Shown: positions 43,586 to 52,548, numbered from the stretch's first letter. The stretch: DNA of 64,000 nucleotides from Hymenobacter sp. BRD128 (GCF_013256625.1 NZ_CP053908.1:3162001-3226000), one strand, 5' to 3'. Numbers and translations: made by a program. Notes: generated from the sequence alone by a model not told the origin.

Positions 43586-44215
43586 TTAGGCCGTTACCGG
43601 CTGGCGCCGCATATCACGCCGCCATTCCCAGTAGCCGTAGGCCGCTAGCCCCAGGTACAAAAAATAAAGCAAGCTGGTAGGATACAACTGCTTAGCCCAC
43701 AAGATGGGCACGTAGATGGCATCGACTACAATCCAGAGCCACCAGTTTTCGAGGCGCTTGCGCATGAGCAAAAACTGCGCGGCGATGCTCGTGCCGGTGG
43801 TAAAGCTGTCCCAGTGCGGAAACGAGGAATCGGTGTGGTGGGCCAGGTAGTAGCCCGAGCCCAGCGTGTAGGCCAGGATAAAAGCAACAGCCAGCCCCCA
43901 CTCGGCGGGCGTGACGTGCGTGACGGGCAGCTCGGCATCGCCCCGGCCGCCGTGGCGCCACTCGTACCAGCCGTAGGCGCTCAAGGCGATAAAAATTCCC
44001 TGCAAGCCGCTGTCCGAATACAGCCCCTGCCGGTAATAAATGACCACGTAGAGCAGGCAGCTGAAGATGGCCACCGGAAAATTGAGCAGCGACTCGCGGG
44101 CCGCCAGCCACACGCAGGCAAAGCCCGTGAGCACGGCCGCCCATTCGAGGGCCGTGGTGGCGCGCACGGCGGCCCAGGTGTCGGCGGGCAGGCTAGCGAG
44201 GGAAAAAAGCAACAT
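43586..44215 (-). CDS. pnuC: nicotinamide riboside transporter PnuC
   Basis: 209 residues, about seven helices. PnuC motifs: NFPVAIFSCLLYVVIYY, GLQGIFIALSAYGWYEW, WWLWIVVDAIYVPIL. It is a facilitated-diffusion channel for nicotinamide riboside, driven by phosphorylation by the kinase downstream. Related PnuT proteins move thiamin, but the NadR-like partner supports nicotinamide riboside. Confidence 0.9.
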   Translation of the reverse strand: MLLFSLASLPADTWAAVRATTALEWAAVLTGFACVWLAARESLLNFPVAIFSCLLYVVIYYRQGLYSDSGLQGIFIALSAYGWYEWRHGGRGDAELPVTHVTPAEWGLAVAFILAYTLGSGYYLAHHTDSSFPHWDSFTTGTSIAAQFLLMRKRLENWWLWIVVDAIYVPILWAKQLYPTSLLYFLYLGLAAYGYWEWRRDMRRQPVTA

Positions 44216-44256
44216 AGAACAAAGGCCGAAAAGCCGCGCAAGGTAGCCCGCCAGGG

Positions 44257-44264
44257 TACTTTTG
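44257..44264 (+). promoter_or_regulatory. -7 promoter box of the rhodanese gene
   Basis: TACTTTTG ends 4 bases before the ATG at 44269, which would give a leaderless or nearly leaderless message. Confidence 0.5.
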
Positions 44265-44268
44265 CGTC

Positions 44269-44592
44269 ATGCTGCCCGACCTCACCCCCGCCGCCCTGCA
44301 CGCCCGCCTCGCCGCCGGCGAAGACATTCAGCTCATCGACGTGCGCGAGGAAATGGAGTTTGACTACTGCCGCATCGCGGGCAGCGTGCTCATTCCGCTG
44401 GGCGAAATTCCGCGCCGCGCCGCCGAAATCCGTACTGAGGGGCCGGTAGTGCTCATCTGCCACCACGGCGTGCGCTCGGCGCAGGCGCTGGGCTACTTGC
44501 AGCACAGGTTAGGGCGCGAAAATTTGCTTAACTTGAGAGGCGGCATTGACGCGTGGAGCCTGCAAGTGGACCCTAGCGTGCCCGTGTACTGA
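44269..44592 (+). CDS. rhodanese-like domain protein
   Basis: 107 residues, one rhodanese domain: LIDVREEMEFDYCRIAGSVLIP and the active loop ICHHGVRS with Cys64. GlpE-like single-domain sulfurtransferase; donor and acceptor not known. Soluble, no signal peptide. Starts at the very end of its promoter. Confidence 0.9.
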   Translation: MLPDLTPAALHARLAAGEDIQLIDVREEMEFDYCRIAGSVLIPLGEIPRRAAEIRTEGPVVLICHHGVRSAQALGYLQHRLGRENLLNLRGGIDAWSLQVDPSVPVY

Positions 44593-44659
44593 GTGTAATT
44601 CTGGTTGCTCTTGCGCGCTTGCCAGGGCAGCGCCTGTCAGTTTTTCTATTCCTTTTCCC

Positions 44660-45421
44660 ATGCCATCCCCTACCCTAGCCAGCCGCCTGGCCCTGCGCGA
44701 GCGCCCCGCCGGCCGGCCCCTGATGCATCAGGAGTGGGGCGACCTGCTGTTTATGCACTGGCCGGTGCCAGCCGAGCTTATTCAGGCGCAGCTGCCGGCG
44801 CGCCTGCAAGTCGATACGCACGAAGACGTGGCCTGGCTAGGGGTAGTGCCATTTCGGATGTGGGATGTGCGCAGCCGCGTGACGCCGCCCGTGCCCGGCG
44901 CCCGCGAGTTTTTGGAGCTGAATGTGCGTACCTACGTGCACCTCGACGGCGTGCCCGGCGTGTGGTTTTTTTCGCTCGATGCCAGCAATCCGCTGGCAGT
45001 GTGGGCCGCGCGCACGTTCTTTCACCTACCTTATTTTCGGGCCCACCTCAAGCTGGAACGCCCCGCGCCCGCGCGCCTGCACTACATCGGCCACCGCGTG
45101 CACAACGGCGCGCCCGAGGGCCACTTTGCCGCCACCTGGCAGCTGGGCGAAACGCTGCCGCCCAGCGAGCCCGACTCCCTGGCGTTTTTCCTCACCGAGC
45201 GCTACTGCCTGTATGCGGCCGGGGGCATGGGGCCGGGGCGCGGCGACAAGCTGTATCGGGGCCGCATTGCGCACCATGCCTGGCCCTTGCGCGCCGCCGA
45301 GCTATTGAGTTATAACTCCGATTTGGTAGAAGGCCACGGCCTGCCCACGCCCGTGGGCGAGCCCGTGCTGCACGCCGGCGGGCCGGTAAGTGTGGACCTG
45401 TGGCGCCTAGAGCGGGTGTAA
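44660..45421 (+). CDS. DUF2071 (YqjF-like) protein
   Basis: 253 residues from ATG 44660; the frame upstream overlaps the rhodanese gene and is not coding. Matches DUF2071: HQEWGDLLFMHWPVP, WLGVVPFRMWDVR, FLELNVRTYVHLDGVPGVWFFSLDA, FHLPYF. Related to acetoacetate-decarboxylase-like folds. Function unknown. Ends 9 bases before hrpB, so they may be co-transcribed. Confidence 0.85.
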   Translation: MPSPTLASRLALRERPAGRPLMHQEWGDLLFMHWPVPAELIQAQLPARLQVDTHEDVAWLGVVPFRMWDVRSRVTPPVPGAREFLELNVRTYVHLDGVPGVWFFSLDASNPLAVWAARTFFHLPYFRAHLKLERPAPARLHYIGHRVHNGAPEGHFAATWQLGETLPPSEPDSLAFFLTERYCLYAAGGMGPGRGDKLYRGRIAHHAWPLRAAELLSYNSDLVEGHGLPTPVGEPVLHAGGPVSVDLWRLERV

Positions 45422-45430
45422 TTTTGGCGG

Positions 45431-48103
45431 GTGTCCGCCGCCTTCCGCCTTCCGTCCCTGCCCGATTTACCCGTTGTAGCCGCCCTGCCCGAGCTGCTGG
45501 CGGCGCTTTCAGCCAATGCGCGCGCCGTGCTCGAAGCGCCGCCCGGCGCCGGCAAAACTACCGTCGTGCCGCTGGTGCTGCTAGGCGCCGCGTGGCGCCC
45601 GGCTAGCCAGAAAATTCTGGTGCTCGAACCGCGCCAGCTGGCCGCCCGCGCCGCCGCCGCTCGCTTGGCCCAGCTGCTGGGCGAGCCCGTGGGCCGCACC
45701 GTGGGCTACCGCGTGCGCCTCGACAGCAACGTATCGGCCAGCACGCGCATCGAGGTTATTACCGAAGGCATCCTGACCCGGATGCTGCAAGACGACCCGG
45801 CGCTGGAAGACGTGGCTTGCCTCATCTTCGACGAATTTCACGAGCGCAGCCTCAACGCCGACCTGGGGCTAGCCCTGGCCCTCGACGCCCAGGCCGTGCT
45901 GCGGCCCGAGCTGCGCATTGTGCTGATGTCGGCCACCCTGGAGGCCCACCGGCTGGGGCAGTGGCTGCCCGCGCCGGTGGTGAGCAGCGCCGGCTTTTTA
46001 TTTCCCATCGAAACGCACTACCTCGACCCGCGCCGGGCGGCTAGCCTGCCCAACAAGCCCAGTGAGCGGCTGGCCGAGCTGGTGCCCGGCCAGGTGCGCG
46101 AAGCCCTGGCTAGGCACACAGGCGACGTGCTCGTGTTTCTGCCCGGCGTGGCCGACTTGCAGCGCGTGGCCAGAAAGCTTGGCGACAGCCTACCCACCGA
46201 CACCGACCTGCACCTGCTGCACGGCGAGCTGCCGCTCGACGCCCAGGACGACGCCCTGCGCCCCGCCCCGGCCGGCCGGCGCAAGGTGATTCTGGCCACC
46301 AGCATTGCCGAAACCAGCCTCACCATCGAGGGCGTGCGGGTGGTGGTTGACGGCGGCTTTGCGCGGGTGCCGCGCTTTGTGCCGCGCACCGGCTTCACCA
46401 CCCTCGAAACCGTGCCCGTGGCCCGCGCCGCCGCCGACCAGCGCCGGGGCCGCGCCGGCCGCCTCGCGCCCGGCACCTGCTACCGCCTCTGGACCGAAGC
46501 CGAGCACCACCTGCTGCCCGCCCACCGCCCGCCCGAAATTCACACCGCCGACCTCAGCGGCCTTGTGCTGGAGCTGGCTCTCTGGGGCGCTCACGACCCG
46601 GCTAGCCTGCGCTGGCTCGATGCGCCGCCCGCCGCCGCCGTGGCCCAGGCGCGCGAGCTGCTGGTGCGGCTGGGCGCGGTGGCGGGCGGCTTTAATTTGG
46701 AAGCAGAAAACAAGAATGAGGAATCGCCGCTGGAGAATTCCTCACTCCTGCTTTCTGCTTCCAAATTAATCCCCACGCCCCACGGCCGCCAACTGGCCAA
46801 GCTGGGCCTGCCGCCGCGCCTGGGCCACCTCGTGGTGCGCGGCACCGAGCTGGGCCACGGCCCAGCCGCCGCCGCCCTGGCCGCCCTACTGGCCGAGCGC
46901 GACTTGCTGCGCTGGGCCACGCCCAATGACCCGCGCCCCCTGCCCCCCGACCTGCGCCTGCGCCTCGAAGCCCTGGCTAGTGGCCGGCCGCCGCTGGCCG
47001 GGCTAGCCCTGCATCAGGCCACGCGCCAACGCGTGCGCGACGTGGCCCGCCACCTGCAAAGCCGCCTGCCCAAAGCCGCCGCGTCCACCGGCCAGGGCTA
47101 CGCGCTGGCCAATGCGCCCATCGGCCTGCTTACGGCGCTGGCCTACCCCGACCGGCTAGCCCAGCGCGAAGCGCCCGACCGCCTGCGCCTCATCACGGGC
47201 CAGCGCGTGAGCCTGCGCACGGAGGATGTGGACCCACGGGCCGAGTTTTTTGCGGTGGCTTACTTGGCGGGCACGGCCACTGCGCCCCGCGCCACTCTGG
47301 CCGCCCCCCTCGACCGGGAGGAGCTGGAAGCGGCCTTCGGCGAGCAAATCACCACCGTGGAGGAAGTGCGCTTCGACCCCGCTGCCCAGCGCGTAGTGGG
47401 CCGCCGCGTACGCCGCCTGGGGGCGTTGCTGCTGGAAGAAAAAACTATCGGCCAACCCAATGCCGAGCTGGTAGCCCAAGCCCTGCTAGCTTATTTGCAG
47501 GAGGCGGGGCTGGCCAAGCTTAATTGGACGGCTGGCGCCCGCCAGCTGCAGCAGCGGCTGGAGTTTGTGCGGCAGCACGTGGACGAAGCGGGTGCCGAAA
47601 CCTGGCCAGCCTTCGATGACGACACGCTGCTGGCCGACTTGCCCGGGTGGCTGGGCCCGCACCTGAACGGCCTCAAAAGCCTCGACCAGGTGCAGCGCCT
47701 CGACCTGACGGAGCCCCTGCTGGCCCGCCTGCCCGGCGGCTGGGCCCAGCGCCAGGAGCTCGACCGGCTAGCCCCCGCCGCCCTCGAAGTGCCCAGCGGC
47801 TCGCTCATCACCCTCGACTACAGCGACCCCGCCGCGCCGGTGCTGGCGGTGAAGCTGCAGGAATTATTTGGCCTCACCCAGACGCCGACCGTGGCCGACG
47901 GCCGGGTGCCGCTGCTGCTGCACCTGCTGTCGCCCGGCGGCCGGCCGGCGCAAGTCACGCGCGACCTGCGCAGCTTCTGGGAGAAAGGTTATTTTGAGGT
48001 GCGGAAGGACTTAAAAGGCCGCTATCCGAAGCACCCGTGGCCCGATGAACCAATGAAGCACATTCCGACTAAACTCACCAAGAAGCGCCTTGGTGCGTCC
48101 TAG
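45431..48103 (+). CDS. hrpB: ATP-dependent helicase HrpB with an in-frame palindromic insert
   Basis: 890 residues from GTG 45431. DExH-box helicase: Walker A PPGAGKTT (38-44), LIFDEFHERSLNADL, SATLE, TSIAETSLTIEGVRVVVDGG, QRRGRAGR; then HA2 and a C-terminal HrpB domain (AQRQELDRLAP, PVLAVKLQELFG). Residues about 422-446 (EENKN/EESPLEN type sequence) are encoded by a 74-base inverted repeat placed between the helicase core and the HA2 segment TPHGRQLAKLGLPPRL; the frame is kept. Family members usually lack this insert. Confidence 0.93.
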   Translation: MSAAFRLPSLPDLPVVAALPELLAALSANARAVLEAPPGAGKTTVVPLVLLGAAWRPASQKILVLEPRQLAARAAAARLAQLLGEPVGRTVGYRVRLDSNVSASTRIEVITEGILTRMLQDDPALEDVACLIFDEFHERSLNADLGLALALDAQAVLRPELRIVLMSATLEAHRLGQWLPAPVVSSAGFLFPIETHYLDPRRAASLPNKPSERLAELVPGQVREALARHTGDVLVFLPGVADLQRVARKLGDSLPTDTDLHLLHGELPLDAQDDALRPAPAGRRKVILATSIAETSLTIEGVRVVVDGGFARVPRFVPRTGFTTLETVPVARAAADQRRGRAGRLAPGTCYRLWTEAEHHLLPAHRPPEIHTADLSGLVLELALWGAHDPASLRWLDAPPAAAVAQARELLVRLGAVAGGFNLEAENKNEESPLENSSLLLSASKLIPTPHGRQLAKLGLPPRLGHLVVRGTELGHGPAAAALAALLAERDLLRWATPNDPRPLPPDLRLRLEALASGRPPLAGLALHQATRQRVRDVARHLQSRLPKAAASTGQGYALANAPIGLLTALAYPDRLAQREAPDRLRLITGQRVSLRTEDVDPRAEFFAVAYLAGTATAPRATLAAPLDREELEAAFGEQITTVEEVRFDPAAQRVVGRRVRRLGALLLEEKTIGQPNAELVAQALLAYLQEAGLAKLNWTAGARQLQQRLEFVRQHVDEAGAETWPAFDDDTLLADLPGWLGPHLNGLKSLDQVQRLDLTEPLLARLPGGWAQRQELDRLAPAALEVPSGSLITLDYSDPAAPVLAVKLQELFGLTQTPTVADGRVPLLLHLLSPGGRPAQVTRDLRSFWEKGYFEVRKDLKGRYPKHPWPDEPMKHIPTKLTKKRLGAS
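46694..46767. repeat. palindromic element inserted in frame in hrpB
   Basis: Arms 46694-46724 and 46737-46767, 31 bases each with 3 mismatches, loop of 12 bases (CGCCGCTGGAGA). Loop and inner arm share words with the element at 16005-16081. In both, the element is read in the phase giving EESP. Confidence 0.8.
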
Positions 48104-48404
48104 AATCTGCTTTGTCAGTACAAGAAGTTCATGCGTAGGCACAAAAAAAGTTGTGCTAGTACAAACATAAAGAGCGTTTCGGCAGTGCTGAGCGGTATTT
48201 ACACGAAAAAATAGCAGTGCGCGACTGCATCCACCGGTTTTGCGTGGATAAGGGTGCTTACTGCCAAGCAGCGCGGGCTAGCCATTCTAAACGAGAGGTG
48301 CTAGCCAGAATCGCAGCATTTTCGCTTTCGCTTTTGGCCGCAAACAATTGGGCCCGTTTGGGCGTCTTAGGCCCATTGTTTTCCTCCTAATTTCTGATTT
48401 ACCC
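48104..48404. other. intergenic region after hrpB
   Basis: 301 bases. GCACAAAAAAAGTTGTGC near 48137 is a 6-bp inverted repeat, and GTACAA occurs twice around it. GGGCCCGTTTGGGCGTC near 48351 can form a weak hairpin. No strong terminator for hrpB and no gene were found. Confidence 0.45.
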
Positions 48405-49238
48405 ATGACCAAACACTGGTTTATTACCGGCGTCAGCACCGGCTTTGGCAAGCACCTGGCCGAGCTGGCCCTCGCCAAAGGCGACAAGGTAGCCGCCACT
48501 TTTCGCCAGCCAGACCAAGCCGACGAGTTTACCCAAAAAGCGGGCGCCAACGGCCTTGGGCTGGTAGCCGACGTGGCCGATGAGGCGGCCGTTAAGCAAG
48601 CCGTGGCCGACGCCATTGCCCGGCTCGGCCACCTCGACGTGGTGGTGAATAACGCCGGCTACGGCTCGCTAGGCCCCATCGAGGAGGTGCCCGACGAAGA
48701 GGTGCAGCGGCAGTTCGACATCAACGTGTTTGGGCCATTGCGGGTGCTGCGCGCCGTGCTGCCGCACCTGCGCGAGCGCAAGAGCGGCCACATTCTCAAC
48801 ATCACGAGCATTGGCGGGCTGCGGGCTTTTCCGGGGGTGGGCATCTACAACGGCTCCAAATTCGCCCTCGAAGGCATCGGCGAGAGCCTAGCCGCGCAGG
48901 TAGGGCCGCTCGGCATTCACGTTACCAATGTGGAGCCCAGCGGCTTCCGCACCGACTGGGCCGGGCGCTCGGCCACGTATACCGAGCCGGCCATTGCCGA
49001 CTACCGCCCCACGGCGGGCCAGAACCTGGCCAACATTCAGAAAGCCAGCGGCAACCAGCCCGGCGACCCCGAGCGCGCCGCCCAGGCCATGTTTGACCTC
49101 GTGCGCATGGAAAACCCGCCCGTGCACCTGCCGCTGGGCAAGGCCGCCGTGAAGGGCGCGCTCGATAAGTTTACGACCATCAAGGCCGAAATCGAGCAGT
49201 ACGCCCACATCGGCAACGGGGCTGATTTCCCGGAATAG
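48405..49238 (+). CDS. short-chain dehydrogenase/reductase
   Basis: 277 residues from ATG 48405. Classic SDR: TGVSTGFG (8-15) for NADP, NNAGYGS (82-88), Ser135, Tyr148 and Lys152 of the catalytic triad (GVGIYNGSKFALEG). The C-terminal part (YRPTAGQNLANIQKASGNQPGDP) is as in bacterial SDRs of the oxidoreductase type with unknown substrate. A terminator follows. Confidence 0.9.
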   Translation: MTKHWFITGVSTGFGKHLAELALAKGDKVAATFRQPDQADEFTQKAGANGLGLVADVADEAAVKQAVADAIARLGHLDVVVNNAGYGSLGPIEEVPDEEVQRQFDINVFGPLRVLRAVLPHLRERKSGHILNITSIGGLRAFPGVGIYNGSKFALEGIGESLAAQVGPLGIHVTNVEPSGFRTDWAGRSATYTEPAIADYRPTAGQNLANIQKASGNQPGDPERAAQAMFDLVRMENPPVHLPLGKAAVKGALDKFTTIKAEIEQYAHIGNGADFPE

Positions 49239-49257
49239 CCCGGCATACATTTGTCGA

Positions 49258-49300
49258 TAAAGCCCGTCGTGTTGCGCCCCGCGTAGTACGACGGGCTTTA
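49258..49300 (+). terminator. terminator of the SDR gene
   Basis: Perfect 13-bp stem TAAAGCCCGTCGT / ACGACGGGCTTTA with a 17-base loop, then TTTTG; 20 bases after the SDR stop and close to the start of the next gene. Confidence 0.8.
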
Positions 49301-49343
49301 TTTTGTGCAGAACCCTAGCCACCCGCGCGCTTATCTTCACCCC

Positions 49344-50189
49344 ATGCCAACCAAGCCTGCCGCCAATGATTTTGAAGCCCAGAGCTGGCAGCACTTGCAA
49401 GACCTGCTGTTTCGCGAAACCTGGGATGCCCGGCTGGGGCGCTACCGCTCACCGTTTGTGTACCGGGGCATGCGCAGCTTTGGCTATACGCTCAGTACCA
49501 GCTTACAGCGGCTAGGGGGCAATTATCACCTCTTGGAGCACCACCTGCTGCGCAACTTCCGTAAGTATGCCCGCGATACCACTACCCCGCCCAGCGCCAC
49601 CGTGTGGGACTGGCTGGCCCTGGCCCAGCACCATGGCCTGCCCACGCGCCTGCTCGACTGGACGTACTCGCCCTACGTGGCCCTGCATTTTGCCACCGAC
49701 GACCTGACGGCCTACCACCAGGACGGCATTATTTGGGCCCTGAACTACGTGAAGGCCGCCGAGCATTTGCCGCCCATCCTGCGCGACGCGCTGGCCGGCG
49801 AAGGCTCCAATGTGTTCACCACCGAGCTGCTAGCCCCCACCCTGCCGAGCCTGCCCACGCTGTCCGGCTTGCAGGCCGAGCCCTTTGTGCTGTTTCTGGA
49901 GCCGCCCTCGCTCGATGCGCGCATCGTGCATCAGTACGCGCTGTTTTCGCTCATGAGCACGCCCGAGGCCATGCTGCACACCTGGCTCATGCAACACCCC
50001 GAATTGTACTTTCGCATTCGCCTGCCCGCTAGCCTCAAGTGGGAAGTGCGCGATAAACTGGACCAGGCCAACATCACCGAGCGCGTTCTAATGCCCGGGC
50101 TAGGCGGCCTCAGCCGCTGGCTGCACCGCCACTACTCGGCCGCCCAAGGCCGCCCGGCCACGGGCGAAAACGCTGAATTGCTCGGCTGA
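49344..50189 (+). CDS. FRG-domain protein
   Basis: 281 residues from ATG 49344; a GTG at 49305 in frame lies in the previous gene's terminator. FRG hallmarks: FVYRGMRSFGYTLSTSL (start) and LALAQHHGLPTRLLDWTYSPYVALHFA, with the conserved QHxGxPTRLLDWT core. FRG proteins are of unknown biochemistry and often appear near toxin, phage or mobile functions; here the neighbours are ordinary genes. No signal peptide. Confidence 0.88.
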   Translation: MPTKPAANDFEAQSWQHLQDLLFRETWDARLGRYRSPFVYRGMRSFGYTLSTSLQRLGGNYHLLEHHLLRNFRKYARDTTTPPSATVWDWLALAQHHGLPTRLLDWTYSPYVALHFATDDLTAYHQDGIIWALNYVKAAEHLPPILRDALAGEGSNVFTTELLAPTLPSLPTLSGLQAEPFVLFLEPPSLDARIVHQYALFSLMSTPEAMLHTWLMQHPELYFRIRLPASLKWEVRDKLDQANITERVLMPGLGGLSRWLHRHYSAAQGRPATGENAELLG

Positions 50190-50544
50190 TTTTAGCTGTT
50201 TAATAGGCTGATACCGCTATTCAGCGAGAATTGTCACGCACTGAGCGATTTTTATAAGGGACTTGCAGGCTGTCAATGTTAATTTTGTATTGTAAATGTT
50301 GCGCAACGGCTCGCTTTTTGCTGCCTACCGTTGCACAGCAGGCCTGGCCAGCGGAACCCCGTTCCGCGCTTTAGCCGCTAGTATCGCCCCGGCCCGGCCG
50401 GCGCACCGAGTTGGTTTTCTTGTGGAAAAGGAACCTGTTGGAAAGGCTCGTCCCGCGTGGGGCGAGTCTTTTTGTTTTTACGAAAGGCTCGCCCCACGCG
50501 GGCGAGCCATTAACTGGTTATCAATCTTTTAGCAAACAGCCGGG
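50190..50544. other. structured intergenic region
   Basis: 355 bases between the FRG gene and a tiny lipoprotein gene on the other strand. Contains TAATTTTG (50280-50287), several hairpins, a terminator (50445-50473) and a perfect GGCTCGCCC / GGGCGAGCC hairpin (50486-50508). An open frame at 50296-50532 covers the hairpins and was not accepted as a gene. Confidence 0.55.
50293..50473 (+). ncRNA. candidate structured small RNA
   Basis: From a TAATTTTG -7-like box to a terminator, about 180 bases with stems GCAACGG/CCGTTGC (50303-50309, 50328-50334), GCGGAAC/GTTCCGC (50351-50357, 50361-50367) and a final 10-bp stem with T5. No match to tmRNA, RNase P or SRP RNA motifs; a 6S-type RNA is conceivable by size. 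Evidence is structural only. Confidence 0.35.
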
Positions 50545-50703
50545 CTAACGACCATAACCATAGCCGTAGTGCCCCCGACCGTGGTCGTGGTCGTGGCCGC
50601 GGTAGCCCCGGCCCCGGTCGTACTCATGAATTACGCAGGAGCTAAGGGCAAGCGAGCTGAGCAGCAGCACCGGCAGGGCACGGAAAAGGAATTTCTTAAA
50701 CAT
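50545..50703 (-). CDS. tiny His/Gly-rich lipoprotein
   Basis: 52 residues from ATG 50701-50703. Signal FLFRALPVLLLSSLALSSC with Cys23 as lipobox, then YDRGRGYRG, HDHDHGRGHYGYGYGR: a short tail of His, Asp, Gly, Tyr, Arg. Such tails could bind metal ions or simply be disordered. Resembles the small lipoproteins seen in Hymenobacter-like genomes. Too short for automatic callers at a 60-residue cutoff. Confidence 0.65.
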   Translation of the reverse strand: MFKKFLFRALPVLLLSSLALSSCVIHEYDRGRGYRGHDHDHGRGHYGYGYGR

Positions 50704-50824
50704 GAGTAATAAGTCGGTAGGGTGAGCAGAAGGGCTTAGCTTCTTACTCGTATGAACGAGGTGGCGGCTGGCCTAGTTGATACCTTGGTCGATGAAATAC
50801 GGGCGTTGCTGGGCAAACGCGTCG

Positions 50825-50832
50825 TATATTTG
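50825..50832 (+). promoter_or_regulatory. -7 promoter box of guaB
   Basis: TATATTTG, 37 bases before the guaB ATG. A TTG lies 16 bases further upstream, shorter than ideal. Confidence 0.5.
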
Positions 50833-50869
50833 TCTGGCAATAAGGTTTTCTGTTAAACCCCCTGTTGCT

Positions 50870-52348
50870 ATGGCCGACCACGCCACCCCCAAAATCGCCT
50901 TCGAGGCCCTGACCTACGACGACGTCCTGCTGCTGCCCGCTTACTCGGAGGTGCTCCCCCGCGACTGCGACCCCGGCACCCAGCTCACCCCCAGCATCCG
51001 GCTGCACCTGCCCTTGCTATCGGCCGCTATGGATACCGTGACGGAAGCCGACATGGCCATTGCGCTGGCCCAGGCCGGCGGCCTCGGCATTGTGCACAAA
51101 AACATGAGCATCCACAAGCAAGCCGAGCAGGTGCGCCGCGTGAAGCGCTCGGAGTCGGCGCTTATTCAGGACCCATTTACGCTGCCCCCCACCGCTAGCC
51201 TGGCCGATGCCCGCAACTTGATGCGCAAGCACAACATTGGTGGCATTCCGGTAGTAGAGGCCGACCACCGCCTGGTGGGCATCCTCACGAGCCGCGACCT
51301 GCGCTTTGAGAAGGACTTTACCGCGCCCGTTACCACGGTAATGGTGCCGCTCGACCGCCTCGTGACGGCCCCCGCCGGCATCGACCAGCGCGCCGCCGAA
51401 GACATGCTGCAAGACCGCAAGGTGGACAAGCTGCCCCTGGTGGATGCCGACGGCCGCCTCACCGGCCTGATGACCTACAAGGACATTCGCAAGCGCCGCC
51501 GCTCGCCCCAGGCCAGCAAAGACAGCCAGGGCCGCCTGCGCGTGGGCGCCGCCGTAGGCGTTACGGCCGACCTGCTCCAGCGCGTGGCCGCCCTTGTGGA
51601 GGCCGGCGTCGACCTCATCAGCATCGACACGGCCCACGGCCACAGCCGGGGCGTGCTCGATGCCGTGCGCCTCATCAAAAAGGAGCACCCCAGTGTGGCC
51701 GTGATGGCTGGCAACGTGGCTACCGCCGCCGGCGCCCGCGCCCTGGCCGAGGCCGGCGCCGACGTAGTGAAAGTGGGCGTGGGCCCCGGCTCCATCTGCA
51801 CCACGCGCATTATTGCCGGTATTGGGGTGCCGCAGCTGTCGGCGGTGCTGGAGGCCGCGCGCGGCGTCGAGGGCACCGGCGCTACTATCGTGGCCGATGG
51901 CGGCATCAAGTTTTCGGGTGATATCGTGAAGGCCCTAGCCGGTGGGGCGGCTGCCGTCATGGTCGGCTCGCTGCTGGCCGGCACCGAAGAGGCGCCCGGC
52001 GAGCTCATTATTTACGAAGGCCGCAAGTACAAGAGCTATCGTGGCATGGGCTCGGTCGAGGCGATGGAAGACGGCTCGAAGGACCGCTATTTTCAGGATG
52101 CCGAGGACGACGTGAAGAAACTCGTGCCCGAAGGCATTGTGGGCCGCGTGCCCTTCAAGGGCGGCGTGGGCGAGGTGCTGTACCAGATGGCGGGTGGCCT
52201 GCGCGCCGGCATGGGCTACGTGGGCGCGGCCAACCTGGCCGCCTTACAAGCCGCGCAGTTTGTGCGCATCACCGGGGCCGGCCTGCGCGAAAGCCACCCC
52301 CACGACGTGCAGATTACCCGCGAGGCGCCCAACTATTCGAGCCGCTAG
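50870..52348 (+). CDS. guaB: IMP dehydrogenase
   Basis: 492 residues from ATG 50870; the frame is open further upstream, across the promoter. Converts IMP to XMP with NAD, the committed step to GMP. TIM barrel interrupted by two CBS domains (about 100-205: HNIGGIPVVE, VDKLPLVDADGRLTGL). Catalytic Cys310 in GPGSICTTR; flap with YRGMGSVEAM. A terminator lies just after. Confidence 0.97.
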   Translation: MADHATPKIAFEALTYDDVLLLPAYSEVLPRDCDPGTQLTPSIRLHLPLLSAAMDTVTEADMAIALAQAGGLGIVHKNMSIHKQAEQVRRVKRSESALIQDPFTLPPTASLADARNLMRKHNIGGIPVVEADHRLVGILTSRDLRFEKDFTAPVTTVMVPLDRLVTAPAGIDQRAAEDMLQDRKVDKLPLVDADGRLTGLMTYKDIRKRRRSPQASKDSQGRLRVGAAVGVTADLLQRVAALVEAGVDLISIDTAHGHSRGVLDAVRLIKKEHPSVAVMAGNVATAAGARALAEAGADVVKVGVGPGSICTTRIIAGIGVPQLSAVLEAARGVEGTGATIVADGGIKFSGDIVKALAGGAAAVMVGSLLAGTEEAPGELIIYEGRKYKSYRGMGSVEAMEDGSKDRYFQDAEDDVKKLVPEGIVGRVPFKGGVGEVLYQMAGGLRAGMGYVGAANLAALQAAQFVRITGAGLRESHPHDVQITREAPNYSSR

Positions 52349-52353
52349 CCGGC

Positions 52354-52388
52354 CACTGCGCAGGGCGTTCGCTCCGTGCTGCGCAGTG
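52354..52388 (+). terminator. terminator of guaB
   Basis: CACTGCGCAG / CTGCGCAGTG, loop of 15 bases, followed within 6 bases by TTTTTG; 5 bases past the stop. Confidence 0.65.
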
Positions 52389-52463
52389 CCAGCATTTTTG
52401 CTTGTATTTCAAGCATTTATGGCTAAAGTTTACGCACCTAACCGGACCTGCCAGGCTCCGTCG

Positions 52464-52471
52464 TAGTTTTG
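52464..52471 (+). promoter_or_regulatory. -7 promoter box of the partner-switching operon
   Basis: TAGTTTTG, 77 bases before the phosphatase ATG at 52549. No TTG at the right spacing. Confidence 0.45.
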
Positions 52472-52548
52472 CGCTTTGTCTTTTCTGGTCGGGTAATTGG
52501 GGCGTTAGGTATCGCGAGCCGCTCCGCTTTATTTTTACCGTTTATTCT

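Noticed and set aside
50296..50532. 78-residue open frame before guaB
   Set aside because: Covers several strong hairpins and a terminator; more likely RNA or intergenic DNA.
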